Below, piece after piece: positions 57,438 through 64,000 of a DNA stretch of 64,000 nucleotides (positions are counted from its first letter, which is position 1; each line of letters begins with the position of its first letter). The position numbers and the translations under genes are program-made. Below the pieces are notes generated by a model. It saw only the letters and a program-made list of their open reading frames with translations, searched no databases and was not told where the DNA came from. The stretch comes from Dietzia sp964345415 (GTDB taxonomy: Bacteria > Actinomycetota > Actinomycetes > Mycobacteriales > Mycobacteriaceae): positions 1 to 64,000 of the forward strand of contig CAYFRF010000001.1 in the NCBI GenBank assembly GCA_964345415.1. The letters run 5' to 3'.

Positions 57438-58622
57438 ATGGCGACGACGCGCTCGGACGGTTCAGAAGCGTCAGGTGGAGCGGTGGGAGACCCGAGGCCC
57501 CCGGTCTTCGACCTCGGGTTGTACCTGGCCTCTGTGGCCCGGTCCGTGCCCGCGGCACTCCTGATCGGCCTTCTCGTCGGGGTGGTCGCGGGGTTTGTCG
57601 CGTCCGGGTTCCGAGACGAGTACACCGCCACCACCACCGTGAGCGTCGGGACACCGGCTCGGGCCGAGCGTGATGCGGCGACGATGGAGGCTCTGGCGGC
57701 GGGCATGTCCGAGTACGTGACCGACGAACGGGCACGGTACTTCATCGAGGAGCGCATGGGCGAGCCGGTGAGTCTCCACGGCTGGCGCCCTTCGGTGGAG
57801 GTCACCACCTCCAAGATCCCGGGTGTCCTGGAGGTCGTGACCAGATCACACGCCGGCCCTGTCAGCGCGACGAAGATGGGGGCGCTGGCCGTTGAGGCGA
57901 TGAACCTGCAGGCCGACGAGGCCCGCGAGACTGTTCTCGCTCCGGTCGTCGAGGCCACGCAGGAGGAGATCGACCGACTCAATGATGAGATCGACGCCCG
58001 TCTGCGCGTGGACAGGACTGCCGACACGTCGGATCTGCTCCGGCTGATCTATGAGGCGCGGTCCACGCCGGAGGAGTTGCGGCTCGCGTACCCGACCGCG
58101 ACGATCATCTCCCAAGACGCCGGCTCTGGCGATGTGACGTGGCCCAAACCGCTCGCGACGGGGCTCGTCGCGGGCATGGCGACCGCATTGATAGCGGCTT
58201 TGATCCTCGGCGTGCGGAATCTGCGCGCCGGCCGGCGCACCGATGTGATCTGGGCCAGGTCTGCCGCACATCGCCACGGAGCTGTGGTGGATGTGGACTC
58301 CGCACTGCTCAATGCTCTGCCCCCACTCACCGAGGCTGCGGTGTCTGCTGTGCTGTCAGCCGGTGGCACAGTAGTGGTCCTCGGTGAGTCTGATCCGGTC
58401 GAACCACCGCTTGGCGCCGGCTCCAAGGAGTACCGGCTCGTGAACTTCTCTCTGACTGAGCCGTGGTGGCGTGAGGTTCCCGTCTCGGATGTGGACCTCG
58501 GTGTGGTTGTAGTCAACGACGGCTCCGCGAAGGGCAGCGCGGCGAATGCTGCGCTGGCATCCTTTTCGGAGGTCGGGGTCCCGGTGCGCGTGGCGGTGCG
58601 TTCGCAGGGGTCGATACGGTGA
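57438..58622 (+). CDS. Wzz-like polysaccharide co-polymerase
   Basis: A 394-residue protein with two membrane segments (residues 43-62 and about 240-258) around a periplasmic domain that starts EYTATTTVSVGTPAR and contains a coiled region (EATQEEIDRLNDEIDARL). This is the chain-length-determinant topology. After the second helix, 130 cytoplasmic residues form a Rossmann-like remnant without a Walker A, so it is not an active bacterial tyrosine kinase. ATG 57438 has GGGAGGGG 8 nt upstream. It is divergent from the condensation-domain gene and overlaps the next GT by GTGA. Confidence 0.78.
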   Translation: MATTRSDGSEASGGAVGDPRPPVFDLGLYLASVARSVPAALLIGLLVGVVAGFVASGFRDEYTATTTVSVGTPARAERDAATMEALAAGMSEYVTDERARYFIEERMGEPVSLHGWRPSVEVTTSKIPGVLEVVTRSHAGPVSATKMGALAVEAMNLQADEARETVLAPVVEATQEEIDRLNDEIDARLRVDRTADTSDLLRLIYEARSTPEELRLAYPTATIISQDAGSGDVTWPKPLATGLVAGMATALIAALILGVRNLRAGRRTDVIWARSAAHRHGAVVDVDSALLNALPPLTEAAVSAVLSAGGTVVVLGESDPVEPPLGAGSKEYRLVNFSLTEPWWREVPVSDVDLGVVVVNDGSAKGSAANAALASFSEVGVPVRVAVRSQGSIR

Positions 58623-59734
58623 CCGGCGTCTCGACGCGTCGAATCGCGGTGGTCCACGAGCGGCTCACCGATATCGCCGGTAGTGAGCATGTAGTGGAGC
58701 AGATGGCACGTATCTGGCCCGCCGCACGGATCCACGTCCCGTTCGCCCGCCCGGAGGGGGTACCTCCCGCGCTTCGAGGCCGGATATCGACAGGACCTCT
58801 GCAGCACGTTTACGACCGTGTTGGTGGGCGTTCCTATGCGCCCCTGCTCCCTTTCGTCCCCTGGGCGCTCCGGCGGTCGAGCATCAGCCCTGCAGATACC
58901 GACGTGATGGTGATCAGCCATCACGCGTTCGCGATCGCCGCCGCGGCGCTGGATGTGCCATCTGTGGCCTATGTCCACAGTCCGGCGCGGTGGGCGTGGG
59001 ATCCGGCGTTCCGCAGGGGCGAAGCGGGCTCGGTCGCGGGCCGCGTGGCGCTCGGGGCGTTGGCGCAGAGGGCGAAGGCCAATGAGTCGCGGTGGTCTTC
59101 GCGGCCGGAGCTGATCGTCGCCAACTCCACCGCCGTGCGGGATCGGATCCGTGCTTGGTGGGGACGCGACGCGGAAGTGGTACATCCGCCCGTCGACACC
59201 ACCTATTTCACACCGGGAGAGTTGCCTCGCGGTGACTACTTCATCTCTGTAGGACGGCTCGTGCCGTATAAGCGCGTCGATGTGGCTGTGGCCGCAGCTG
59301 TTGCTGCCGGGGTCCGGCTCCTCGTGGTGGGGGAGGGGCGGGATCTAGACCGGTGTGTCGCTCGGTCGGGTCCGGGTGTGGAGTTCCTGGGACGTCTTCC
59401 TCGCGCTGAGATGCGCGAACTCGTGCGCGGCGCGCGCGCCCTGGTCATGCCTGGCGAGGAGGACTTCGGCATCGTGCCGGTGGAGGCGATGGCCGCTGGC
59501 ACGCCCGTCCTGGCGTTGGGGCGGGGCGGTGCGGTGGACACTGTGGTGCCCGGTGTGAGCGGAGAGTTGGTGGAGGGCAGCGACGACGACGAGGTCATCG
59601 CCGCGTTCGCGGAGGCGATGCGCCGGTGGGACGATTCGGCCTATCCGGCGTCGGCACTGGCCCGATTCGCAGCCGACTTCTCTGAGGAGTCATTCCGGTC
59701 GAGGATCGCAGCGGTGGTCGATCGCGTCGTGTGA
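58619..59734 (+). CDS. Glycosyltransferase family 4, WbaZ-like
   Basis: A 371-residue GT-B enzyme. The start RIAVVHERLTDIAGSEHVVEQM is typical of WbaZ-like mannosyl/galactosyltransferases, with YVHSPARWAWDPAF in the acceptor half. The donor half has YFISVGRLVPYKRVDVAVAAA and MPGEEDFGIVPVEAMAAGTPVLAL, including the GT4 E-x7-E motif. It is coupled to the Wzz gene by GTGA, so it probably acts in the same polymer pathway. Its last 94 bases overlap the end of the convergent polymerase gene. Confidence 0.9.
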   Translation: MTGVSTRRIAVVHERLTDIAGSEHVVEQMARIWPAARIHVPFARPEGVPPALRGRISTGPLQHVYDRVGGRSYAPLLPFVPWALRRSSISPADTDVMVISHHAFAIAAAALDVPSVAYVHSPARWAWDPAFRRGEAGSVAGRVALGALAQRAKANESRWSSRPELIVANSTAVRDRIRAWWGRDAEVVHPPVDTTYFTPGELPRGDYFISVGRLVPYKRVDVAVAAAVAAGVRLLVVGEGRDLDRCVARSGPGVEFLGRLPRAEMRELVRGARALVMPGEEDFGIVPVEAMAAGTPVLALGRGGAVDTVVPGVSGELVEGSDDDEVIAAFAEAMRRWDDSAYPASALARFAADFSEESFRSRIAAVVDRVV

Positions 59735-61056
59735 GTCCGTCGGTTGAGCGGTCGGGCACCTCGGGCACGGCCGGTGAGCTGTTCGCGGATCGTCATGCTC
59801 GTGCTGCCGGCCACTGCGGGAATGAGCCAGAAGAACACGTCCAGCGGGAAGATCTCGAGGTAGGTCGAGAACAGCGCGGCCACGCACGCGGCCGAAGTTG
59901 CCGCCACTGCGCCCCCCAACAGGGCCCGCTCCAGCGGGTCACCGGTGAGGGGGATCATCCGCAGTAACGGAACCACCATGAGGATCACGACGGCCGCATA
60001 GCACGCCAGACCGATGGGCCCGAGTTCCAGCAGGATCTTGATGTAGTAGCTGTCAGGCTGGTAAAGCGGTGCCGCGGGATTATAGCCCTCGGCTACCTTT
60101 GCCGCGGAGGAACCGGTGGTCCCGAGTCCTTGACCGAGAGGCCGGGTGAGTATCAGGGGGATGTTCACCGACCAGTGGTCTCCGCGTTCCCCGAGGCTGC
60201 TGCTTGACGTGAGAGTGCTGAGCACGGTGTTCCCGAACACCATTGACGCGGCCGCCACGACCAGTCCGGTGAGGACCGAGCCGAACACCATCCAGGCGAG
60301 AAAGCGACGGTAGAGCACGATCCCGATCACCACCAGCCCGACCGCCACCCCGACGTAGCTCGCGCGCACCACTGACAGCAGCATGGCCGCCCCGAGCACC
60401 GGGAAGGCGAGCAGGAACAGCCGCGAGCGTAGCCGGTACGGTTCGGCCAGGGATGCCGCGGTGACGAGGATGATCACCAGCATGAGGAAGAGCCCGAACG
60501 GGAAGGGCTGGTTGAAGGTACCGAAGCTCCGGAGTAGCGGACCGGCACTGCGGATTTGTTCATTCCACTCGTAGCCCATGTCTGCTAATGCCTGGGGGCC
60601 GATGAACTGCTGCCAGATGCCGTAGAAGGCGGACAATGCGGCCGCGCCGAAGAGCACGGAGATCAGGGTGTCCTTGTCCTGCCGGTTGAAGGGGAAGAGC
60701 ACCGCGATCACGGCGAGCAGGATGTAGAAGAAGGCGATCTTCAGTGGGAAGAACATCTGAGTTCCCTGCATGACAAGCGCCGAGATCACGCCGAACGGTA
60801 CGAGGACGCCCAGCGGGAGCAGCCATGGCGCCACGACCGTCAGGCCGGGCGGGGTACGGCGCGCGAAGGGGGTGGCGCAGAGGACTGCGAGAACTGCTGC
60901 TTCTTTCCAGTACGACATCGACAACGGACTGATGAGCAGCAGGCCGTTGAACGGCACCAGTCCGGCGATCGCGATGACCCCCCATTGCGGTCTGTGCAAT
61001 GAGATGCCGAACAGTGTGAGGCAGACGAGGAGCGTGGTCACGAGTCCTGCGATCAT
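59641..61056 (-). CDS. O-antigen polymerase/ligase-like protein (Wzy/WaaL)
   Basis: A 471-residue polytopic membrane protein with about 11 hydrophobic segments and a large extracytoplasmic loop (residues 275-365) holding GERGDHWSVNIPLILTRPLGQGLGT and YQPDSYYIKILLELGPIGL, the typical loop of Wzy/WaaL proteins. It most likely polymerises the repeat unit flipped by the adjacent Wzx. The longer frame starts upstream at 61155, but ATG 61056 overlaps the deacetylase stop (ATGA) and starts at the first helix. A 45-residue basic tail is encoded in the overlap with the convergent GT. Confidence 0.85.
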   Translation of the reverse strand: MIAGLVTTLLVCLTLFGISLHRPQWGVIAIAGLVPFNGLLLISPLSMSYWKEAAVLAVLCATPFARRTPPGLTVVAPWLLPLGVLVPFGVISALVMQGTQMFFPLKIAFFYILLAVIAVLFPFNRQDKDTLISVLFGAAALSAFYGIWQQFIGPQALADMGYEWNEQIRSAGPLLRSFGTFNQPFPFGLFLMLVIILVTAASLAEPYRLRSRLFLLAFPVLGAAMLLSVVRASYVGVAVGLVVIGIVLYRRFLAWMVFGSVLTGLVVAAASMVFGNTVLSTLTSSSSLGERGDHWSVNIPLILTRPLGQGLGTTGSSAAKVAEGYNPAAPLYQPDSYYIKILLELGPIGLACYAAVVILMVVPLLRMIPLTGDPLERALLGGAVAATSAACVAALFSTYLEIFPLDVFFWLIPAVAGSTSMTIREQLTGRARGARPLNRRTHTTRSTTAAILDRNDSSEKSAANRASADAG

Positions 61057-61868
61057 GTGGCGTCTCCAAGTCTGTCGGGATCGTCGTTCCGGTCCATTCT
61101 GAGATCGCGGACGGGCGGCCAGGTGTGCCCGGGGCGCAACAGAGTGGCCAACCATCGGGTCGAGCGAAGTTCCTCGTGCATGGCCAGCCGCGGTTGCGCG
61201 AACAGGTCGGTGTGGGGGTCATTGCGTCCGTTAGTGAACGTGTAGCCCACCCGGAACCCGGCCTCGGACGCGATCTTCCGGATCCGCTCGTCCTGGTGAC
61301 CGAACGGGTAACACAACTCGTGGATCGCGGTGCCAGCCCAGTCGGACAGCGTGTCACGCGAGCGGCGGAGGTCGTCTAGGGCCTCCCCCGTCGACAGTTC
61401 GGTCAATGAGCGGTGGGTGGCGGTGTGTCCACACAGCGACGCCCCGGCGGTCAGGGCCTCGTCGATCTCCGTCCGGGTCATCGTCCGTGACGCCTCGGGC
61501 CACCACGGGGGTTCGATTCCCGTCCGTTCGGTCACCGGGAGCAGGGTCCAGGGAACGCGGCGCTCGACCAGTCTCGGCAGCGCGAACCGGTGCACGCCGA
61601 CGAGCGCGTCGTCGAAGACGATCGCGGCGAGCCCGGAGGCGTCGCCGGCGGTGAGCCGGTCGGTGAATTCGGCGAGCGTGACCGGCCGGAGTCCCACCGC
61701 GTCAAGAACGTCGAGCTGGTGCAGGAACGTCGATTCTCGGACCGCGTAGGGATAGACGGTGGCACTGTCAGCGACGATGTCGTGATAGGCCAGTACGACT
61801 CCGGAGCGGCCCGGGTGCAGACGCTTAGTCGCATCTCGGAACACTCGGGCTGGGCGTCTGCCTCGCAT
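61053..61868 (-). CDS. Polysaccharide deacetylase (NodB/CE4 fold)
   Basis: A 271-residue protein with the NodB fold: VVLAYHDIV, the catalytic pair in AIVFDDALVG, and the metal-binding His pair in GHTATHRSL. Later LCYPFGHQDERIRKIASEAGFRVGYTF fits motifs 3-5. CE4 enzymes remove N-acetyl groups from hexosamines, so the polymer probably contains a partly deacetylated amino sugar. There is no signal peptide, so it may act on the lipid-linked unit inside the cell. ATG 61868 overlaps the wzx stop by one base (TGATG). The long upstream frame is an Arg-rich shadow. Confidence 0.88.
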   Translation of the reverse strand: MRGRRPARVFRDATKRLHPGRSGVVLAYHDIVADSATVYPYAVRESTFLHQLDVLDAVGLRPVTLAEFTDRLTAGDASGLAAIVFDDALVGVHRFALPRLVERRVPWTLLPVTERTGIEPPWWPEASRTMTRTEIDEALTAGASLCGHTATHRSLTELSTGEALDDLRRSRDTLSDWAGTAIHELCYPFGHQDERIRKIASEAGFRVGYTFTNGRNDPHTDLFAQPRLAMHEELRSTRWLATLLRPGHTWPPVRDLRMDRNDDPDRLGDAT

Positions 61869-63361
61869 CAATGGTCCTTTCGTCCGCGGGTGAGTGTTGC
61901 GGGGATCCGTCCGAACACGGTGATGTCCTCGAGCGATCCACTGAACTCGGCCAGTGCCAGGAAAACGACGAGCGCAATAACGACGACGGGCGGCCAAGGC
62001 CAGCCGGTGAACCCGATCAGCACGGTAGCCGGGGCGATCACGGACGTGGCGAGCAGGATCTGGCGAACCAGCGGGCCCCAGGGCACGACGCCCCGGATTC
62101 GCACGCTGCGCTGGACCACGATGAGGCAGGCTACGAACATCACCGCTTCGGTGACCAGTGTGGCGGCGGCCGCCCCGTCGTACGACCACATGGGGATCGC
62201 CAGATAGTTCAGGCCGACGTTGAGGAGGACCCCGGCACCGGCTACCCAGGGAAAGACGGAGAGCTTGCGGGCGGCGACCAGCGCGACGATCCCGATGTTC
62301 GTGACGCCGCTGAGCGCACTCGAGACGACGAGAACGCGGGCGGCGTTCGAGGCGGGGACGAAGGTGTCGCCGTAGAGCAGGCCGACGAAGAAGTCTGCGG
62401 TTGGCCAGAACCCGATAGCGGCGAGTGCCCCGAGCCCGCCGGCGACGACCATCGCCTGCCGGGTGCGGTGGCGGAACGTCTCGATGTCGTCGGGCCACGC
62501 CCGGACGAGCACGGTCGTGAACGGCACGGAGATCGTGACTGTCACGATGATCACCAGGTCGGAGAACTTGTACCCGATCGCGTACATGCCGACCGCGTCG
62601 TAGGTGTCCAGCCGTTGGAGGATGAGGATGTCGACCTTGGTCAGCAGCATGATGAGCGCGAAACCGATGGAGATCGGGATCGACTCACGCAGCATCTCGC
62701 CCCAATACCTCGTGCCCGCGGTGAACACCGGGCCGGGGCCGAGGGCGCCGCGTAGTACGCCGGCTGCACGCGCCGACAGAACCACCAGCTCCTTGGCGAC
62801 GGCCGGGACGATGAACCACATCAGCGTCGGCGCCAGCCAGGCGACAAGCAGAACGAGGGCGAACTGCACGATCTGCGCAACGATGTCCCACAGGGCCACC
62901 GGGACCAGACGAAGCCGGGCCTGGTAGAGCACGAGTAGGGCGTTTGCTGGCGTGGCGAGTACGACGCTCGTGGCCGCGAACGCGACCACGGCCACCAGCG
63001 TCACGGACAGTCCGGTCAACGCGGCATAGGCGACTGCCACGGCGAACCCGAGGAGGCCGAGCAGGATTCGGAGCAGGATGAACGATCCCGCGACCTCCCG
63101 CGCCTCCTCGTGGCCGTCGGCAGCGAGTCGGGCCAGGACCACGCGTCCCACCCCGAGATCGGTGATCAGCGCCATGATTCCCAGAAGGCCGAAGATGAAC
63201 GCGTACCGCCCCCAGTCGTCCGGCGTGAGCGACCGGGCGATGACGACCGTGCCGGCCCAGCCGAACACCGCCGTGACTATCCGACTGGCGACCAAGACTG
63301 TCGAGTTGGTCACCAACGAGCGGCTCTGGGAGTCAGGAGTCGCCCGGCCCGCGCGCCTCAC
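61868..63361 (-). CDS. Wzx-type polysaccharide flippase (MVF/MATE superfamily)
   Basis: A 497-residue membrane protein with 12-14 hydrophobic helices, beginning with the amphipathic segment SLVTNSTVLVASRIVTAVFGWAGTVVIARSLTPDDWGRYAFIFGLLG, typical of Wzx/polysaccharide export proteins. It probably flips the undecaprenyl-linked repeat unit across the membrane. GTG 63361 overlaps the stop of the upstream acyltransferase gene (GTGA), and the longer frame is basic and unstructured. The minus-strand genes acyltransferase-wzx-deacetylase-wzy form one tight unit. Confidence 0.9.
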   Translation of the reverse strand: MRRAGRATPDSQSRSLVTNSTVLVASRIVTAVFGWAGTVVIARSLTPDDWGRYAFIFGLLGIMALITDLGVGRVVLARLAADGHEEAREVAGSFILLRILLGLLGFAVAVAYAALTGLSVTLVAVVAFAATSVVLATPANALLVLYQARLRLVPVALWDIVAQIVQFALVLLVAWLAPTLMWFIVPAVAKELVVLSARAAGVLRGALGPGPVFTAGTRYWGEMLRESIPISIGFALIMLLTKVDILILQRLDTYDAVGMYAIGYKFSDLVIIVTVTISVPFTTVLVRAWPDDIETFRHRTRQAMVVAGGLGALAAIGFWPTADFFVGLLYGDTFVPASNAARVLVVSSALSGVTNIGIVALVAARKLSVFPWVAGAGVLLNVGLNYLAIPMWSYDGAAAATLVTEAVMFVACLIVVQRSVRIRGVVPWGPLVRQILLATSVIAPATVLIGFTGWPWPPVVVIALVVFLALAEFSGSLEDITVFGRIPATLTRGRKDH

Positions 63362-64000
63362 GTTCCCCTGACCCGCTCTGCGGCCGCCCTGAGAAGACTG
63401 ACGGACCGGTCCGCCGCGACCATGCGCGTGCGCGCGGTCCGGGAACCGGTGGGTACGGCGATCAGGGTTCCGACCGCGTATTCGTGGCTTTGCCAATCCC
63501 TTTTATAGCCACTGCGGCCGATGAGCAGATCGACACGTGTCACGCCTACGTCGTCGTGCTGGTCGCACACCGCTTCGATCAACAGGTGTCCCGGGCGGGA
63601 CCTGCCGCGTTCGGGGTCGAACCGGGTGAACCAGAGTTCGGCCGTGCAACCGGTGCGCAGGGTCGCGAAATGGGCCCCCCACCGACCGCCGAAGGTACCG
63701 CCCCACAGCAGGAGATGCCCGTCAGCTGCCTCCTGTTGGAGGAACTCCCTGGTGAACCGGTCGTGGGGAGGTGCGCACAGGTTGAGTCGGTCGTCTCCTT
63801 CGTCGGAGTGCGCGGCCGCGGCCGTCGCGACGATGTCGTCCCAGCGCGCGTCCAGTTCAGCGGGCGTCCGGACTGTCTCCACCGCGAACCCGACTCCCTC
63901 GCGTTCCAGTTTGCGCCGAGTGGAGGCTGCGCGGGAGAGGGTCGATTTGCTGCGTAGATCTGCTGCTCGGGTACCGGCCGGCAGCTCGATCACCGGACAA
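63358..64000 (-). CDS. FemAB/BioF2-like GNAT acyltransferase (partial)
   Basis: The gene continues past the right edge; the visible 214 codons are the C-terminal part. LRSKSTLSRAASTRRKLERE resembles the middle of Acetyltransf_6 (BioF2-like) proteins, and the second GNAT half follows: FTREFLQQEAADGHLLLWGGTFGGRWGAHFATLRTGC and LWFTRFDPERGRSRPGHLLIEAV. Such proteins often sit in exopolysaccharide loci and acylate sugars or peptides. It overlaps wzx by GTGA. The function cannot be refined from the fragment. Confidence 0.7.
   Translation of the reverse strand, partial: CPVIELPAGTRAADLRSKSTLSRAASTRRKLEREGVGFAVETVRTPAELDARWDDIVATAAAAHSDEGDDRLNLCAPPHDRFTREFLQQEAADGHLLLWGGTFGGRWGAHFATLRTGCTAELWFTRFDPERGRSRPGHLLIEAVCDQHDDVGVTRVDLLIGRSGYKRDWQSHEYAVGTLIAVPTGSRTARTRMVAADRSVSLLRAAAERVRGT

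Larger units (their letters stand above)
53016..64000. other. Exopolysaccharide biosynthesis and modification locus
   Basis: All genes from the 45-residue ORF to the window edge have glycan-related roles: glycoside hydrolase, two GT4 enzymes, C-domain acyltransferase candidate, Wzz, Wzy, deacetylase, Wzx and FemAB-like acyltransferase. Two divergent arms meet at 57221-57437. No initiating sugar-phosphate transferase is in the window; it may lie beyond 64000. The conserved block ends at the GNAT gene, so this is an accessory region. Confidence 0.8.

Noticed and set aside
61869..62498. N-terminal extension of the deacetylase frame
   Set aside because: It is an Arg-rich shadow of wzx, and ATG 61868 overlaps the wzx stop.

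Overview
This is a G+C-rich actinobacterial chromosome segment. Its gene order follows a conserved block of the Mycobacteriales (Corynebacteriales): the run from polynucleotide phosphorylase to the RibD-like reductase, AFG1 ATPase and GNAT gene matches, from memory, the Mycobacterium tuberculosis stretch around Rv2783c to Rv2669 in opposite orientation. The arabinan transferase AftC, the ClgR-PspA pair, NrdR next to LexA, and CeoB/CeoC all fit a mycolic-acid actinobacterium. Genus cannot be fixed from sequence alone; Dietzia, Gordonia or Rhodococcus relatives are plausible, with Dietzia my weak preference.

Bases 1-21937 are mostly plus-strand housekeeping genes: the 3' end of pnp, an M16 peptidase, dapB, a membrane protein, a flavodoxin-like protein, thyX, dapA, RNase J, ftsK, pgsA, cinA, the envelope-stress genes clgR and pspA, then recA-recX-miaB, a membrane protein, a convergent DUF349 gene, a LigB-like protein, miaA and an IclR regulator. 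An ISL3-type insertion sequence (21927-23343) with a frameshifted transposase abuts iclR and supplies its stop codon. Malate synthase G follows on the minus strand. The iclR-IS-glcB block separates miaA from dapF, which are neighbours in M. tuberculosis.

Bases 25699-52890 return to the conserved backbone: dapF, hflX, lexA with a divergent small membrane protein, nrdR, hrpA, a permuted papain-like hydrolase, two TrkA-type proteins, an APC permease, a TrmA-type methyltransferase, dxs, RNase D, hemE-hemY-hemQ (coproporphyrin-dependent haem synthesis), and a minus-strand run ribD-like / lipoprotein hydrolase / aftC / msrB, then zapE and a GNAT gene.

Bases 53016-64000 are accessory: a Wzx/Wzy-type extracellular polysaccharide locus. 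It holds a membrane-anchored PslG-like glycoside hydrolase, two GT4 glycosyltransferases, a Wzz-like co-polymerase, a Wzy/WaaL-like polymerase, a polysaccharide deacetylase, a Wzx flippase, a FemAB/GNAT-like acyltransferase (cut by the window edge), and an unusual protein joining an NRPS-type condensation domain to a remnant of an adenylation domain. That protein and its translationally coupled glycosyltransferase are the best candidates for undescribed chemistry here, perhaps acylation or aminoacylation of the glycan.

Across the window many start codons lie 7-9 nt downstream of a TANNNT hexamer with no usable Shine-Dalgarno, which suggests widespread leaderless transcription; I used this to choose several starts. 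No tRNA, rRNA, CRISPR array or riboswitch was recognised, and no gap longer than 300 bp lacks a gene or IS sequence.
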